Shown: positions 63,612 to 64,000 of the stretch, piece after piece
Layout: every line of letters starts with the position of its first letter
Numbering within the stretch: position 1 is the first letter of the stretch
Origin: Imbricaverruca yamaguchii
Lineage: Eukaryota; Arthropoda; Thecostraca; Neoverrucidae
Direction of reading: 5' to 3'
Assembly (NCBI GenBank): GCA_034440575.1
Contig: JAOTOL010001506.1
Span: 806,501-870,500, forward strand
Length of the DNA: 64,000 nucleotides
Made by a program: the position numbers and the translations under genes
Notes under the pieces: generated by a model
The model's input: the letters and a program-made list of their open reading frames with translations, nothing else
Database searches by the model: none
What the model was told of the DNA's origin: nothing

Positions 63612-64000
63612 GTATGAGTAGCTTGGAAGCAGGTTATTGGATATGCAGGTTTCGTTGAATACGACTCCGAGTTTAGCGTTGATGATCTTCTTGCTTGTTG
63701 ATTCCATTGAGCGTGTTGTGCTTCTTGTCTCTTCGTTGTGTGTATGTAGTATTTCGCCGTAGTGCATGATGGTCAATATAGCGATTATTACGTAGGACAT
63801 ATTTGTATTCGATCAACTGTCTGTACAGATGTAGACATGAACAAACAAATAAACGCGCTTGGAACACTCAAACTCTACAAGGGGCAGCATCGATCCCACA
63901 GCGAAATGCCTTGCAGTATGACAATGGAAATGTAAATTTCCAGTACTCCTATTGCCCACTTACATAACGCATGCGAATAGTGAACCAAAACAAAATTTTT
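63612..64000. other. Intergenic to window end, no gene recognised
   Basis: No supportable coding sequence. Confidence 0.35.

Overview
This is a eukaryotic, animal nuclear window. The evidence is a split gene with GT-AG introns, several families of non-LTR retrotransposons, tRNA-derived SINEs, DNA transposons with TTAA duplications, satellites and long (CA)n/(TA)n tracts. Short TTAGG-type runs (25.70 kb and 35.68 kb) and the style of the LINEs lean towards an arthropod or another marine invertebrate, but I cannot name the species. There are no operons; most of the window is repeat.

Two host genes are well supported. USB1, the U6 snRNA 3'-end exonuclease, lies on the minus strand in four coding exons (18,347-18,017; 16,285-16,102; 15,312-15,153; 12,711-12,523). 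Its intron phases match and the two HxS motifs sit 88 residues apart. An intronless SLC17/sialin-type transporter lies on the minus strand at 41,104-39,692. A possible 42-nt micro-exon (32,952-32,911, minus) is weaker.

Layout: 0-4.44 kb, a decayed I/Jockey-type LINE with zinc knuckles, RT and RNase H. 4.7-5.4 kb, a degenerate GGCCCC/GATTTT-rich repeat seen again at 36.2-36.95 and 45.3-47.3 kb. 7.06-8.74 kb, a satellite of about 265 bp split by a SINE. 8.74-9.49 kb, a TTAA element. 11.46-12.29 kb, a 30-bp minisatellite. 12.5-18.35 kb, USB1, with a foldback element filling intron 3 and a 0.5-kb compound microsatellite in intron 1. 18.5-23.3 kb, a palindromic MITE split at its central TTAA by two TTAA-flanked elements, themselves hit by a LINE and a SINE. 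24.48-25.49 kb, a third TTAA element type rich in AGGTCA. 25.8 and 35.1 kb, Merlin/IS1016-like transposase fragments. 26.2-29.3 and 48.2-56.0 kb, two CR1-like LINEs with SGNH, endonuclease and RT. 30.33-32.18 kb, a 167-bp satellite. 38.25-38.71 kb, a 33-bp minisatellite. 39.7-41.1 kb, the SLC17 gene. 58.3-59.46 kb, a truncated LINE. 60.5-61.7 kb, a 46-bp minisatellite.

The most unusual signal is a set of four separate insertions of only about 52-60 bp (15.64, 17.18, 41.97 and 63.16 kb). Each is one hairpin plus an AATAACTAAC-like tail, and each is flanked by its own 9-13 bp target duplication. The same hairpin and tail end the I-type LINE copies and two SINE families here, so one 3' module seems to be moved by the LINE machinery at three size scales, the smallest being the hairpin alone.
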